A program made the translations under genes and the position numbers. From the NCBI GenBank assembly GCA_002393575.1, contig DGSN01000015.1:27665-91664 (forward strand): a DNA stretch of 64,000 nucleotides. Reading direction: 5' to 3'. Positions 1 to 7,002 of this stretch are shown here, in pieces (the stretch's first letter is position 1; the number at the start of each line of letters is the position of its first letter). Below the pieces are notes generated by a model. It saw nothing but the letters and a program-made list of their open reading frames with translations. It ran no database searches and was not told the origin of the DNA. This DNA comes from Prevotellaceae bacterium UBA4361. Lineage in GTDB: Bacteria; Bacteroidota; Bacteroidia; Bacteroidales; Bacteroidaceae.

Positions 1-298
1 GCATCAGGCAAGCCGAATAGCTCAAGAGCGTGAGGACGTAAGGCATGTGGCGGTGTTCGCGATGGCTCAACTGCCAATGCGACCAGCGATTGAGATGCCG
101 AAACAGGTTGATACTCAGACGCGGAATGAGGATGGTGAACACAAAGACTATGCCCAGAATCAGCAACTTGTAGCCAAGGGGCAACAGCTTGAGGTAGCTG
201 AAGAAGAAAAGCCACAAGAAAGCCCATATCGGTGCGTAGAAAGGTGAAAACGCCACCGATAAGATGTGAGCTATTTGTAAAAGTCTTTTTTCCAACAT
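1..298 (-). CDS. Integral membrane protein, C-terminus beyond window (partial)
   Basis: Reading the minus strand from an ATG at 298 gives an uninterrupted frame that runs off the window edge after 99 codons. The peptide starts MLEKRLLQIAHILSV and has at least two strongly hydrophobic stretches (about residues 18-40 and 47-60, rich in F, L, W and Y), then a basic segment with several His and Arg. It lies 180 nt downstream of rpoN on the same strand, with only 7- and 8-bp repeat DNA between. I recall a membrane protein, sometimes annotated as PAP2-phosphatase-like, next to rpoN in related genomes. The catalytic region would lie outside the window, so the function stays open. Confidence 0.7.
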   Translation of the reverse strand, partial: MLEKRLLQIAHILSVAFSPFYAPIWAFLWLFFFSYLKLLPLGYKLLILGIVFVFTILIPRLSINLFRHLNRWSHWQLSHREHRHMPYVLTLLSYSACLM

Positions 299-327
299 CC
301 GAACGTACTGGGAACTAATTGTTTAAC

Positions 328-478
328 GTGAAGCGTGAAGCGTGGAGAGTGAAGCGTGGAGAGTGGAGAGTGGAGAGTGGTGAGTGAAGAGTGAAGAGTG
401 GAGTGTGAAGCGTAAAACTCAAAAACTCAAAAACTCAAAAACTCAAAAACTCAAAAACTCAAAAACTCAAGAACTCAC
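328..478. repeat. Low-complexity tandem repeats: 7-bp GTGAAGC/GTGGAGA run, then 8-bp ACTCAAAA run
   Basis: From 328 to about 411 the sequence is a degenerate run of heptamers such as GTGAAGC, GTGGAGA and GTGAAGA. From about 414 to 477 it becomes an almost perfect run of the octamer ACTCAAAA that ends at the rpoN stop codon. No gene is supported here. The same heptamer vocabulary recurs in other intergenic gaps of this window. Confidence 0.85.
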
Positions 479-2050
479 TCAAATCTGTTTGCGGAACTTA
501 GCTGGTGGAATCTTCATTTCCTCTCGATACTTCGACACCGTGCGGCGACTGATTTTCAGTCCCTTCTCCTCCTGAAGCACTTGGGCAATCCGTTCGTCAG
601 GCAGAGGTTTGAGCTTGTCCTCATGCTCAATGATGTCGCGAATGAGCGGGAACACCTTCGTGCGCATGATAAGGTCGCCCTCGGCATTGGTCTTCGAACG
701 AACAAAGAAATACTTGAGCGGGAAGAGTGTGCCATCGAGAAGCACATACTTACTATTGACTACGCGCGAAATGGTTGAGATGTCCAAATGCGTGCGGTCA
801 GCCACATCCACCAGACGAAGCGGCTTGAGCAAGTCGTCGTCCTGCGTCAGAATGAAGTCACGCTGCATGGCAATGATAGCCTTCATGGTCGAGATGAGCG
901 TATTCTGACGCTGCTTGATGGCTGCAATGAACATACGCGCCGACTCCACCTGCCGACGGGCGTAGGTGTAGGCATCGCGCTGGTCATGGCTCAACTTCTC
1001 CGATATCTTCTGATAAGCATCAATCTGCTGCACGTACTCGTTGCTCACGCGCAGAGAAGGAATCTTGCCCATGTTGAGCGAGAAACTGATGCTATTCTCA
1101 TGGTCGGTCTCCACAAAGAAATCGGGAATAATGGTCTGCACCTGGTCCGTGGCTGCCTCATGGAGCGAACGTCCTGGGTGCGGATTGAGTTTACTGATGG
1201 CAGCAATGGCAAGACGGAGTTGCTCAGGGCTGATGTCCAGCTCGCTTGCCAAGCGCTGAGGGTCGTTGTGCTCAAAGAGACTGAAATGGTCGGCAATGAT
1301 ACGACGCTCCAACTGCAAGAGCCGGCGAGCCGACTGCTGCTGAGAAGTGAGAGAAGCCTCATCGACAGAATCCACATTCTGAAGCTGACGGTCAATCTGC
1401 AAGAGCAAGCACTCACGCAGGTTGCGAGCACCAATGCCACAAGGTTCAAACTGCTGAAGAATGGCAAGAGCCTCTTCCAGTTCTGCCACGCTTGCCTCCA
1501 CATTGTGGTTGAAAAGCAAGTCATCAGAAATGTCAACCAAGGAGCGGTCCACAAATCCTCGTTCATCGAGCGAACCAATGAGATATTCAATGAGTTCGCG
1601 CTGCTTGTCCGTCACCTCGTATTCCGAAATCTGCGCCTGCAAGTCCTCGATGAACGAGCGCGTGTCGCCTATCGGTATTTCCGCATCCTCATCCCTGCTG
1701 GCAGCATTTCTGGAGTAGTTGGGCAAATCGTCACTGTCGTAATCGGACGGAGCCTCGCTGTAGTCAATGTCCGAGTCAGCACTGCCGTCGGAAGGATTGA
1801 ACTCGTCTTCCGAATCATCCTTTCCAGCATCAAAGTCATCAACATCATCGTCCTGGTCATTACGCTCGAACTCATCCGAAGAATCACGTCCCTCTTCCAG
1901 GGCGACATTCTCATAAATCTCGTCCTTAATCTTCTGCTCAAAATCAGTAAGAGGCAACTCCACCAGTTTCGCCACAAGATATTGTTGCGGCGACAACTTC
2001 TGGAGTTGCTTCTGCTCTAACTGTAATATCTGACCTTGCTTCCCTGGCAT
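479..2050 (-). CDS. rpoN: RNA polymerase sigma-54 factor RpoN
   Basis: Sigma-54 directs RNA polymerase to -24/-12 promoters and needs an AAA+ activator to open them. I place the start at the ATG at 2050 (MPGKQGQ...), giving 523 aa. An upstream in-frame ATG at 2146 would add residues encoded by heptamer-repeat DNA. Region I is the Gln/Leu-rich N-terminus (LEQKQLQKLSPQQ, about residues 11-23). A very acidic Asp/Glu linker follows at about 55-110, then the core-binding region and helix-turn-helix. The C-terminus carries the RpoN box as SRRTVSKYRE (family consensus ARRTVAKYRE) at about 501-510, close to the end as usual. The gene lies downstream of trxA and a small acidic protein. No sigma-54 activator is seen in this window. 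Confidence 0.95.
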   Translation of the reverse strand: MPGKQGQILQLEQKQLQKLSPQQYLVAKLVELPLTDFEQKIKDEIYENVALEEGRDSSDEFERNDQDDDVDDFDAGKDDSEDEFNPSDGSADSDIDYSEAPSDYDSDDLPNYSRNAASRDEDAEIPIGDTRSFIEDLQAQISEYEVTDKQRELIEYLIGSLDERGFVDRSLVDISDDLLFNHNVEASVAELEEALAILQQFEPCGIGARNLRECLLLQIDRQLQNVDSVDEASLTSQQQSARRLLQLERRIIADHFSLFEHNDPQRLASELDISPEQLRLAIAAISKLNPHPGRSLHEAATDQVQTIIPDFFVETDHENSISFSLNMGKIPSLRVSNEYVQQIDAYQKISEKLSHDQRDAYTYARRQVESARMFIAAIKQRQNTLISTMKAIIAMQRDFILTQDDDLLKPLRLVDVADRTHLDISTISRVVNSKYVLLDGTLFPLKYFFVRSKTNAEGDLIMRTKVFPLIRDIIEHEDKLKPLPDERIAQVLQEEKGLKISRRTVSKYREEMKIPPAKFRKQI

Positions 2051-2065
2051 TTTTCGAGTTTTTGA

Positions 2066-2172
2066 ATTTAACGTGAAGAGTGAAGAGAGAAGCGTGAAGA
2101 GTGATAAGTGAAAAGTGAAGCGATGTAGCCGGACGGCATTTTTCACTTTTCACTTATCACTTTTCACTTTCT
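2066..2172. repeat. Heptameric repeat region upstream of rpoN (GTGAAGA / TTTTCAC words, partly inverted)
   Basis: The stretch between rpoN and the small acidic gene is made of GTGAAGAG, GTGATAAG and GTGAAAAG words at 2072-2120. They face an inverted set (TTTTTCACTTTTCACTTATC) at 2140-2172. The two arms are broadly complementary and could fold into a long imperfect hairpin. Because this DNA happens to be open in frame with rpoN, it creates a false N-terminal extension of that gene. Confidence 0.75.
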
Positions 2173-2177
2173 CTTTT

Positions 2178-2519
2178 TCACTCTTCTCCTTCCTCAAATT
2201 GTTCCGAGTATTCCATCTCGGCTTGAACAACGAGCAGAATATCATCGTGCTCGAACTCGCCTATTTTTTCTTTCTTCGCCTTGGAAATGACAAAATCAGC
2301 CACCTTGTCGAGGTCGATTTCCACATAACCATCCTTGTCTGGCTCTGCATTGAGCACATCGCCCGACGTGTAGTAGTCGATGATGACATCCAAGAAATAA
2401 TATAGCTCGTCGTCGGAGAACTTCTCCTTGAGGTCGAGAGGCAGATAGTTGCGAATAAACTCTATTTCGCGAGCATCATCCTCTGCATCTTTCAAAAGTT
2501 CTTCATCAATTGCTGACAT
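2178..2519 (-). CDS. Small acidic protein of unknown function
   Basis: A 113-aa soluble protein starting MSAIDEELLKDAEDDAREIE. It is strongly acidic, predicted mostly helical, and ends in an EEGEE tail. No signal peptide, membrane segment or cysteine pair is seen and I do not recognise a catalytic motif. The FSDDELYYFLDVIIDYY segment (about residues 34-48) is the hydrophobic core. It lies between trxA and rpoN on the same strand, about 195 nt after trxA, and that gap holds an inverted-repeat element. Length, clean start and colinearity with housekeeping genes support a real gene. It resembles unnamed Bacteroidales proteins, but I cannot assign a role. Confidence 0.75.
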   Translation of the reverse strand: MSAIDEELLKDAEDDAREIEFIRNYLPLDLKEKFSDDELYYFLDVIIDYYTSGDVLNAEPDKDGYVEIDLDKVADFVISKAKKEKIGEFEHDDILLVVQAEMEYSEQFEEGEE

Positions 2520-2535
2520 GAAACAAAGATTTTTT

Positions 2536-2700
2536 TAAGTCTAAGGTCTGAGGTCTAAAGTCTAAGGTCCATTTCCTAAAGAATCTTTAGCTCAACGTAG
2601 CCAAATCGGCAAAAATTTAAAATTTAGTACATTTAGTCTATTTCTTTAGGAGACTTTTCTTAAGCCTTTGACTTTTGACCTTTGACCTTTGACCTATAAT
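2536..2700. repeat. Repeat-filled gap with a 78-bp inverted-repeat element (2574-2651)
   Basis: The gap starts with 7-bp GGTCTAA-type words (2536-2571) and ends with TTTGACC-type words (2667-2697). Between them is an element with perfect 10-bp inverted ends, TCCTAAAGAA at 2574-2583 and TTCTTTAGGA at 2642-2651. Inside it is the hairpin word TTTAGCTCAACGTAGCCAAA, followed by an AT-rich core. A relative with the same ends and the same inner word lies at 41578-41666. Confidence 0.65.
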
Positions 2701-2714
2701 TCTTATTTTTCTTC

Positions 2715-3023
2715 TTAAAGCATTGCCTTGATTTTGTCCTCGTAAGCAGACTTGGCAGTAGCACCAACAACCTTGTCAACCACCTGACCATTCTTGATGA
2801 AGAGAACAGTTGGGATGTTGCGAATGCCGTACTTAGAAGAGAGGTCGTCGTTCTCCTCCACATCCACCTTGCCCACAATCACTTGGTCAGCATACTGCTC
2901 GGCAAGTTCTTCGATGACTGGAGCAATCTTTCTGCAAGGACCACACCAAGTAGCCCAGAAATCAAGTACAACGGGTTTGCCTGAATTCAAAACTGACTCG
3001 AAATTTTCACTTGTAATCACCAT
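2715..3023 (-). CDS. trxA: Thioredoxin
   Basis: Cytoplasmic dithiol-disulfide oxidoreductase of 102 aa, the normal length for a single-domain thioredoxin. The active site WCGPC lies at residues 26-30 (Cys27 and Cys30) after the usual DFWAT strand. The cis-proline region appears as IRNIPTVLF. There is no signal peptide, so it acts in the cytoplasm and keeps reductases and thiol enzymes reduced. A TATATTTG promoter box lies about 120 nt upstream. From memory, trxA sits beside dnaE in Porphyromonas and relatives. Here dnaE is on the same strand but about 11 kb upstream, with accessory genes in between. Confidence 0.96.
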   Translation of the reverse strand: MVITSENFESVLNSGKPVVLDFWATWCGPCRKIAPVIEELAEQYADQVIVGKVDVEENDDLSSKYGIRNIPTVLFIKNGQVVDKVVGATAKSAYEDKIKAML

Positions 3024-3141
3024 AATTCTGTTTCCTTTCTATATTTATTTGTTAATAATTTATTGTCTCATCAAAAACGCTAAGTCTTCTTGAACTGATA
3101 AAAACGAACTCATTCTGCTCTTCAATCCTAAAAAGATGATG

Positions 3142-3173
3142 CAAATATACGCTTTTTTTATCGACAAAGCCAA
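3142..3173 (-). promoter_or_regulatory. Bacteroidetes-type promoter for trxA
   Basis: On the minus strand the box TATATTTG (3142-3149) fits the TAnnTTTG -7 consensus. A TTG lies 21 nt upstream (3171-3173). Transcription would begin near 3136 and leave a leader of about 110 nt. Confidence 0.5.
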
Positions 3174-3255
3174 TGAAAAGCAAAAATTAGTTTCTCCTTT
3201 TATAATAATTTATCAATAACCCGATTCCAACAAGAGAGTTGTACGAGGTATTGAT

Positions 3256-3411
3256 ACGTGAGTTCGATATAACAAAATATGTTCTTTTGTAGTGCCTCTA
3301 CGAGGCAGAAATCTAACAAATCTATTCAAAATCACTCGAAATCTCATTCATATTTGTAAGAGAAGATTTGTTAGATTTCTCGCGAAGCGACTCCTTATAC
3401 CGAACTGACGT
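3256..3411. mobile_element. MITE-like element, copy 1 (156 bp)
   Basis: The ends are ACGTGAGTTCGATATAA and, read inward from the right, ACGTCAGTTCGGTATAA: an imperfect inverted repeat starting and ending in ACGT. A direct repeat ATTGAT flanks it immediately (3250-3255 and 3412-3417), as expected of a target-site duplication. The interior holds a small hairpin (TGCCTCTACGAGGCA) and no reading frame. A second copy lies at 30617-30798 with different flanking direct repeats. Its non-coding nature, inverted ends and flanking duplications indicate mobilisation by an enzyme encoded elsewhere. Confidence 0.7.
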
Positions 3412-3427
3412 ATTGATGATATTTATT

Positions 3428-3550
3428 GGCGTCCGCTAAAATGCCGAAGGCATGAAAGAACACAGGCAGGAGGTGAAGCGTAGCGAAACCCCTGCTATGC
3501 AACGCAAAGCAACCGAGTGCCAAAGGTACGACGGATTATCTGACAGACAT
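3428..3550 (+). repeat. REP-like repeat, copy 1
   Basis: Contains the hairpin ATGCCGAAGGCAT, then CACAGGCAGG, then GTGAAGCGTAGCGAAACCCC and a GTACGACGGA tail. The same ordered words occur on the plus strand at 6678-6772 and inverted at 6808-6890. It is GC-richer than its surroundings. A frame through it (3452-3733) is repeat-derived and not supported as a gene. Confidence 0.7.
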
Positions 3551-3629
3551 CTATCATTAAAAAACATGAAAGCTTTTAATGCAGCGCAAAAGGGGATTGA
3601 CAAAAACGCACATTTGATTCCACTAAACG

Positions 3630-3766
3630 TCCGAGGGCTCGTTATCGTTCAAGCGAGCCCTCGTTGTTGCATCACCGAGCCCTCGCTTGAATCACGACGA
3701 AGGCTCGCCATTTCAGTACAATCAAATGACTGATTCAGTCTATTCAAACGACTGATTCTTAAAAAG
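3630..3766. repeat. 22-bp periodic palindromic array, locus 1
   Basis: Four consecutive 22-bp units start at 3630, 3652, 3674 and 3696. Each carries a near-palindromic 10-mer at the same offset: CGAGGGCTCG, CGAGCCCTCG, CGAGCCCTCG and CGAAGGCTCG. Two further 22-bp units built on CAAAYGACTGATTC follow at 3723 and 3745. There are no unique spacers, so it is not a CRISPR array. A second array with the same core and period is at 30965-31052. Confidence 0.7.
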
Positions 3767-3887
3767 TGAAGGAGAGATTCAGTACATCCGAAGCCTGTCC
3801 GCTCATCATTTAGGAAGTTCCTGCATTTGCCATTTCAATTATCCTTGCTACCTTTTTCTCTTTGTAAGAATAAAAAATGACAAAAAT

Positions 3888-3919
3888 TTTGGCAATTCGA
3901 AGTATTTCTGCTATTTTTG
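3888..3919 (+). promoter_or_regulatory. Promoter for the leader RNA / LRR protein operon
   Basis: TTTG at 3888-3891, exactly 20 nt of spacer, then TATTTTTG at 3912-3919: a full match to the TTTG-N20-TAnnTTTG arrangement. Transcription would start near 3926, about 300 nt before the LRR gene start codon. Confidence 0.6.
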
Positions 3920-3925
3920 CCATGA

Positions 3926-4183
3926 ATTCGACGAATCGGTGCATAAAATGCCCTGATGATTGGATTCAGACGGACATTTCTGTTCGTCACGACATATTGA
4001 TTTTGAAGCGTTATGCTCGTCGTACAGATAGAAACGTAGGAAATTTCTAAGAAAAGACGAAGGATAAGCATAGTGTTTCACGCCTGTATGGGCGTGGAAT
4101 GCTTTTTCCATAGTTTGTCTTTTCGGGTTATTCCTACGACCTCTATCTGAAACGTGGACATAGCAGTTCCACGCTTCTTTTTT
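3926..4183 (+). ncRNA. Structured leader or small RNA candidate with two terminator-like hairpins
   Basis: The DNA between the promoter and the LRR gene holds two hairpins, each followed by T-rich DNA. The first is CACGCC-loop-GGGCGTG (about 4080-4098, then a short TTTTT). The second is CGTGGA-loop-TCCACG (about 4152-4173, then TTTTTT at 4178-4183). The second looks like a true intrinsic terminator, 44 nt before the start codon at 4227. The unit could be an independent RNA of about 260 nt or a leader with attenuation. A 42-codon frame from 3922 lies inside it and may or may not be translated. I cannot match it to a named RNA family. Confidence 0.4.
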
Positions 4184-4226
4184 CATGTATATTCATTTTT
4201 TATTAACCATTTAATACTTAATTATT

Positions 4227-6077
4227 ATGAGAAATTATATCCTATCTTTTCTCTTCCTCTGCATTCCGTACTTGGCGAATGCACAAGAAATCCAAGATGA
4301 AGAATTCATCGTATTTGCCGATGCCAAAGTCAAGGCTATCTGCGTTGAGAACTGGGACACCAACAATGATGGTGAACTCAGTTACTCTGAAGCAGCTGCT
4401 GTGACTGATATTGGAGAAGAGTTCCGTTATAGCGAAATCACCTGCTTCGATGAGCTACAATACTTTACAAGATTGACCAGCATCGGAGGTGATGCATTCC
4501 GTGCTTGCAAATACTTAACTTCCATCGTGATTCCTAATTCAGTCACTTCTATTAGTCTGGCTTTCCATGATTGCAGTGGCTTGACAAACATAATAGTGGC
4601 ATCAGATAATCCAGTTTATGATTCAAGGGACAATTGTAATGCCATTATTGAAACAAGTTCAAATACGTTAATTACTGGTTGCATGAATACGGAAATACCT
4701 AATTCTGTCACTTCAATCGGAGAAGAAGCATTCCGTGGTTGCAAATATTTAACTTCCATCATGATTCCGAATTCCGTCACATCAATTGGATGGGGTGCAT
4801 TCATGGATTGCAGTAGCTTAACATCTATAGAAATACAAAATTCTGTTACTTCCATTGAAGGTGAAGCATTCTGTGGATGCAGTAGCTTGACATCCATAGA
4901 GATTCCGAATTCCGTCACATCAATTGGATGGAGTGCATTCGAAGGCTGTAGTGGCTTGACATCCATAGAGATTCCGAATTCCGTCACGTTCATTCATGAG
5001 CATGTATTCATGTATTGCGAAGCTTTGACAAATATAATAGTGGCATCAGATAATCCAGTTTATGATTCAAGGGACAACTGTAATGCTATTATTGAAACAA
5101 GTACAAATACGCTAATTGCAGGTTGTAAGAATACGTTGATACCAAATTCTGTCACTTCCATTAGACACGATGCATTCTATGGTAGTAACTTGACCTCTAT
5201 CGAGATACCTAATTCTATCACAAAAATTGGAGGCTATACATTCGAAGACTGTGTCTATTTGACCTCCATCTCCATTCCTAACAGTATAACCAGCATTGGT
5301 CAAGAAGCTTTCCACTATTGCGACGTTTTAACTAACTTTTATTGTTATGCTGAAACAGTTCCATCAACGGATTCTTCAGCTTTTATTGATTCAAATTATG
5401 AAAACGCAACGCTTCATGTGCCGGCATGTGCAATTGATGATTATAGAAACACAGAGCCTTGGAGTGGTTTTGGCAGCATTGTGCCATTAGACCCAATGGA
5501 ATTTGATTTAACGGTTTCGGATGCTGGAATCGCCACGCTCTATTTGGATTTTTCGGTTGCAATTCCTGATGTTGAGGGAATGGGGGATGTGATGTATGTG
5601 AGCGATGTTGTAGATCGTTCGCTTGTTCTCACAAAAGTGGAGAACAATATCCCTGCCCATACGGGTGTGATTGTTTATGCAAAACCAGGAACTTATACGT
5701 TTACAAGTTCGACAACACACGTGGATGCCTGTGCAAATAGCAGATTGAGCGGTGTGACACAAGATACTCCGACTGCTGATATTGATGGTACGGTTTATAC
5801 GCTCAGTGTGGGAAAGAATCAAGGGAGTATAGGTTTCCGCAAATTCACTGGAGAAACACTTGCAGCCAACAAAGCATTCTTGGCACTGAACAAAAGCGGC
5901 GATGTGAAATTCTTTGACTTTAAATTCGATGGTGAACTGACGGGCATCAGCACAACAGAGCAGGATGTGGATGCTGAGTCGGCTGTTATCTATGACTTGC
6001 AAGGCAGACGTGTCACTTCTCCTTCGAAGGGAACGTACATCGTGAACGGACAGAAGAGATTCATCAACAATCGATAA
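4227..6077 (+). CDS. BspA-type leucine-rich-repeat secreted protein with T9SS-like C-terminal module
   Basis: A 616-aa exported protein. The signal peptide ends at about residue 20 (PYLANAQ). An EF-hand-like loop DTNNDGELSYSE follows at about 45-56. Residues about 85-385 are tandem BspA/LRR_5 repeats of about 23 aa with the core IPNSVTSIG.. .AFxGCSxLTSI. BspA-type proteins are surface adhesins of oral and gut Bacteroidales. The last ~190 residues form a beta-rich module ending in the YDLQGRRV..P.KGTYIVNGQK tail shared with the other large secreted proteins here. A 55-aa peptide gene follows after 48 nt. An 80-90 nt segment encoding one repeat is duplicated almost exactly (4583-4672 and 5027-5116), so the repeats still expand. 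Confidence 0.88.
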   Translation: MRNYILSFLFLCIPYLANAQEIQDEEFIVFADAKVKAICVENWDTNNDGELSYSEAAAVTDIGEEFRYSEITCFDELQYFTRLTSIGGDAFRACKYLTSIVIPNSVTSISLAFHDCSGLTNIIVASDNPVYDSRDNCNAIIETSSNTLITGCMNTEIPNSVTSIGEEAFRGCKYLTSIMIPNSVTSIGWGAFMDCSSLTSIEIQNSVTSIEGEAFCGCSSLTSIEIPNSVTSIGWSAFEGCSGLTSIEIPNSVTFIHEHVFMYCEALTNIIVASDNPVYDSRDNCNAIIETSTNTLIAGCKNTLIPNSVTSIRHDAFYGSNLTSIEIPNSITKIGGYTFEDCVYLTSISIPNSITSIGQEAFHYCDVLTNFYCYAETVPSTDSSAFIDSNYENATLHVPACAIDDYRNTEPWSGFGSIVPLDPMEFDLTVSDAGIATLYLDFSVAIPDVEGMGDVMYVSDVVDRSLVLTKVENNIPAHTGVIVYAKPGTYTFTSSTTHVDACANSRLSGVTQDTPTADIDGTVYTLSVGKNQGSIGFRKFTGETLAANKAFLALNKSGDVKFFDFKFDGELTGISTTEQDVDAESAVIYDLQGRRVTSPSKGTYIVNGQKRFINNR

Positions 6078-6125
6078 AAAATCAACATCTTTCTATTAAC
6101 ATTCATCTCAAAAACAGAAATAATT

Positions 6126-6293
6126 ATGAAAAAGTTATATCAAACACCGATGGTAAACCAATGCTGTGGCGACCTCATGTATGTGGTAGCGATGAGCTAT
6201 ACAGAAGAAGAGACTGAACAGCAATTGGGCAAGGAACGTGAGGACATAAATCCCGAAACCCATAATTCATGGAATGACAATGGTCTGTGGTGA
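6126..6293 (+). CDS. 55-aa GLW-tailed peptide paired with the LRR protein
   Basis: A small frame 48 nt after the LRR gene and before a strong terminator. It starts MKKLYQTPMVNQCCGDLM, has a central acidic/charged part containing GKERED, and ends SWNDNGLW. The start (KKxYxxP), the KERxD core and the final W-N/D-D/E-N/K-GLW match the 60-61 aa peptides at 28292, 31301 and 37887. Each of those also directly follows a secreted protein with the same tail. This copy is the most divergent and the only one with a CC pair. There is no signal peptide. Function is unknown; a modified-peptide precursor or an accessory to secretion are possibilities only. Confidence 0.75.
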   Translation: MKKLYQTPMVNQCCGDLMYVVAMSYTEEETEQQLGKEREDINPETHNSWNDNGLW

Positions 6294-6350
6294 AGAAAAG
6301 AGGTAAACTAAATTTTACTTCATCAAAAGCTTCTCAGTATCATTAAAAAC

Positions 6351-6393
6351 GGACGGGAACTTACTAAGTCTGTAAGTTCCCGTCCATTTTTTT
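6351..6393 (+). terminator. Intrinsic terminator after the LRR/peptide operon
   Basis: A 14-bp perfect stem (GGACGGGAACTTAC at 6351-6364 with GTAAGTTCCCGTCC at 6372-6385), a 7-nt loop and a run of seven T at 6387-6393. Confidence 0.92.
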
Positions 6394-6445
6394 GCTCCTA
6401 ATACGAATAAAAATATTAATGATTATCCGCATATTGGTGCAATAG

Positions 6446-6890
6446 ACCCTGAAAAGGGTCTTCGCTCAGTAACCGTAGGTCGGAACGACCTGCGGAAGGT
6501 GTGGACGAAAGAAAGATGCACTCTGAATGAGTGCCCCAAGACTGGTACAGATGGGCGACTCCTTCAGAGTCGGTTTAGCTGACACATTGCTATCCGGGGG
6601 TGCTTCGCACACCTCGGTTACTGAGCGGTGACGCTTTCAGCGTCATACTGGGCTTGATAAGTCCTGAAAGGACGATAAAACACAGGCAGGCGGTGAAGCG
6701 TAGCGAAACCCCTGCTATGTGTCGCATGGCTGACCGAGTGCCGGAGGTACGACGGAACATCTGATATACACATCCGTCACCCGCTTCGGGGTTCCGTACT
6801 TGACTGTATGCTTATCAGGGGTTCCGTGCTTGGCACTCCACCGCCTGCCTGTGGTCTTTCATGCCTTCGGCATTTTTAGCGGACATCAAT
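6446..6890. repeat. REP-like field of GC-rich hairpins with an inverted repeat pair
   Basis: A 445-bp non-coding stretch of successive short hairpins: GACCCTGAAAAGGGTC, a CCGTAGGTCG/CGACCTGCGG pair, GACTCCTTCAGAGTC, a GAGGTGTGCGAAGCACC-type stem, TGACGCTTTCAGCGTCA and GTCCTGAAAGGAC. After these come one plus-strand copy (6678-6772) and one inverted copy (6808-6890) of the repeat also seen at 3428-3550. It resembles BIME/REP clusters of the kind moved by RAYT-type transposases, but no transposase is present here. Confidence 0.65.
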
Positions 6891-6895
6891 CAACG

Positions 6896-6926
6896 AAAAA
6901 GGGGCTTGGCAATGAAGCCAAGCCCC
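6896..6926 (-). terminator. Intrinsic terminator of the 2351-aa protein gene
   Basis: A perfect 10-bp stem GGGGCTTGGC (6901-6910) / GCCAAGCCCC (6917-6926), followed on the minus strand by five T (A-run at 6896-6900). It lies about 75 nt after the stop codon. Confidence 0.88.
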
Positions 6927-7002
6927 CAGTTGGGATGATTCGAAGCCTGCATGACGAAGTGTCAGCGGCGGGGAATCATATCGGATAAGACCATGTCTGT
7001 CT

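Noticed and set aside
788..2020. Plus-strand frame of 410 codons opposite rpoN
   Set aside because: It is the exact antisense of a well-supported sigma-54 gene and has no recognisable domain; open only because of codon bias in rpoN.
479..2146. Longer rpoN start at 2146
   Set aside because: The extra 32 residues come from heptamer repeat DNA; the family N-terminus fits the ATG at 2050.
2715..3023. trxA as part of a T9SS or disulfide system
   Set aside because: It has no signal peptide and looks like ordinary cytoplasmic thioredoxin.
3452..3733. 93-codon plus-strand frame
   Set aside because: Spans a REP-like repeat and the 22-bp array; no conserved protein features.
3630..3766. Possible CRISPR array
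   Set aside because: 22-bp units follow one another with no unique spacers, and no cas genes are present.
6800..7002. A GLW-type peptide gene downstream of the giant protein
   Set aside because: I read the minus strand between 7002 and the terminator; only 10- and 20-codon frames exist and none has the KKxYxxP or GLW motif.
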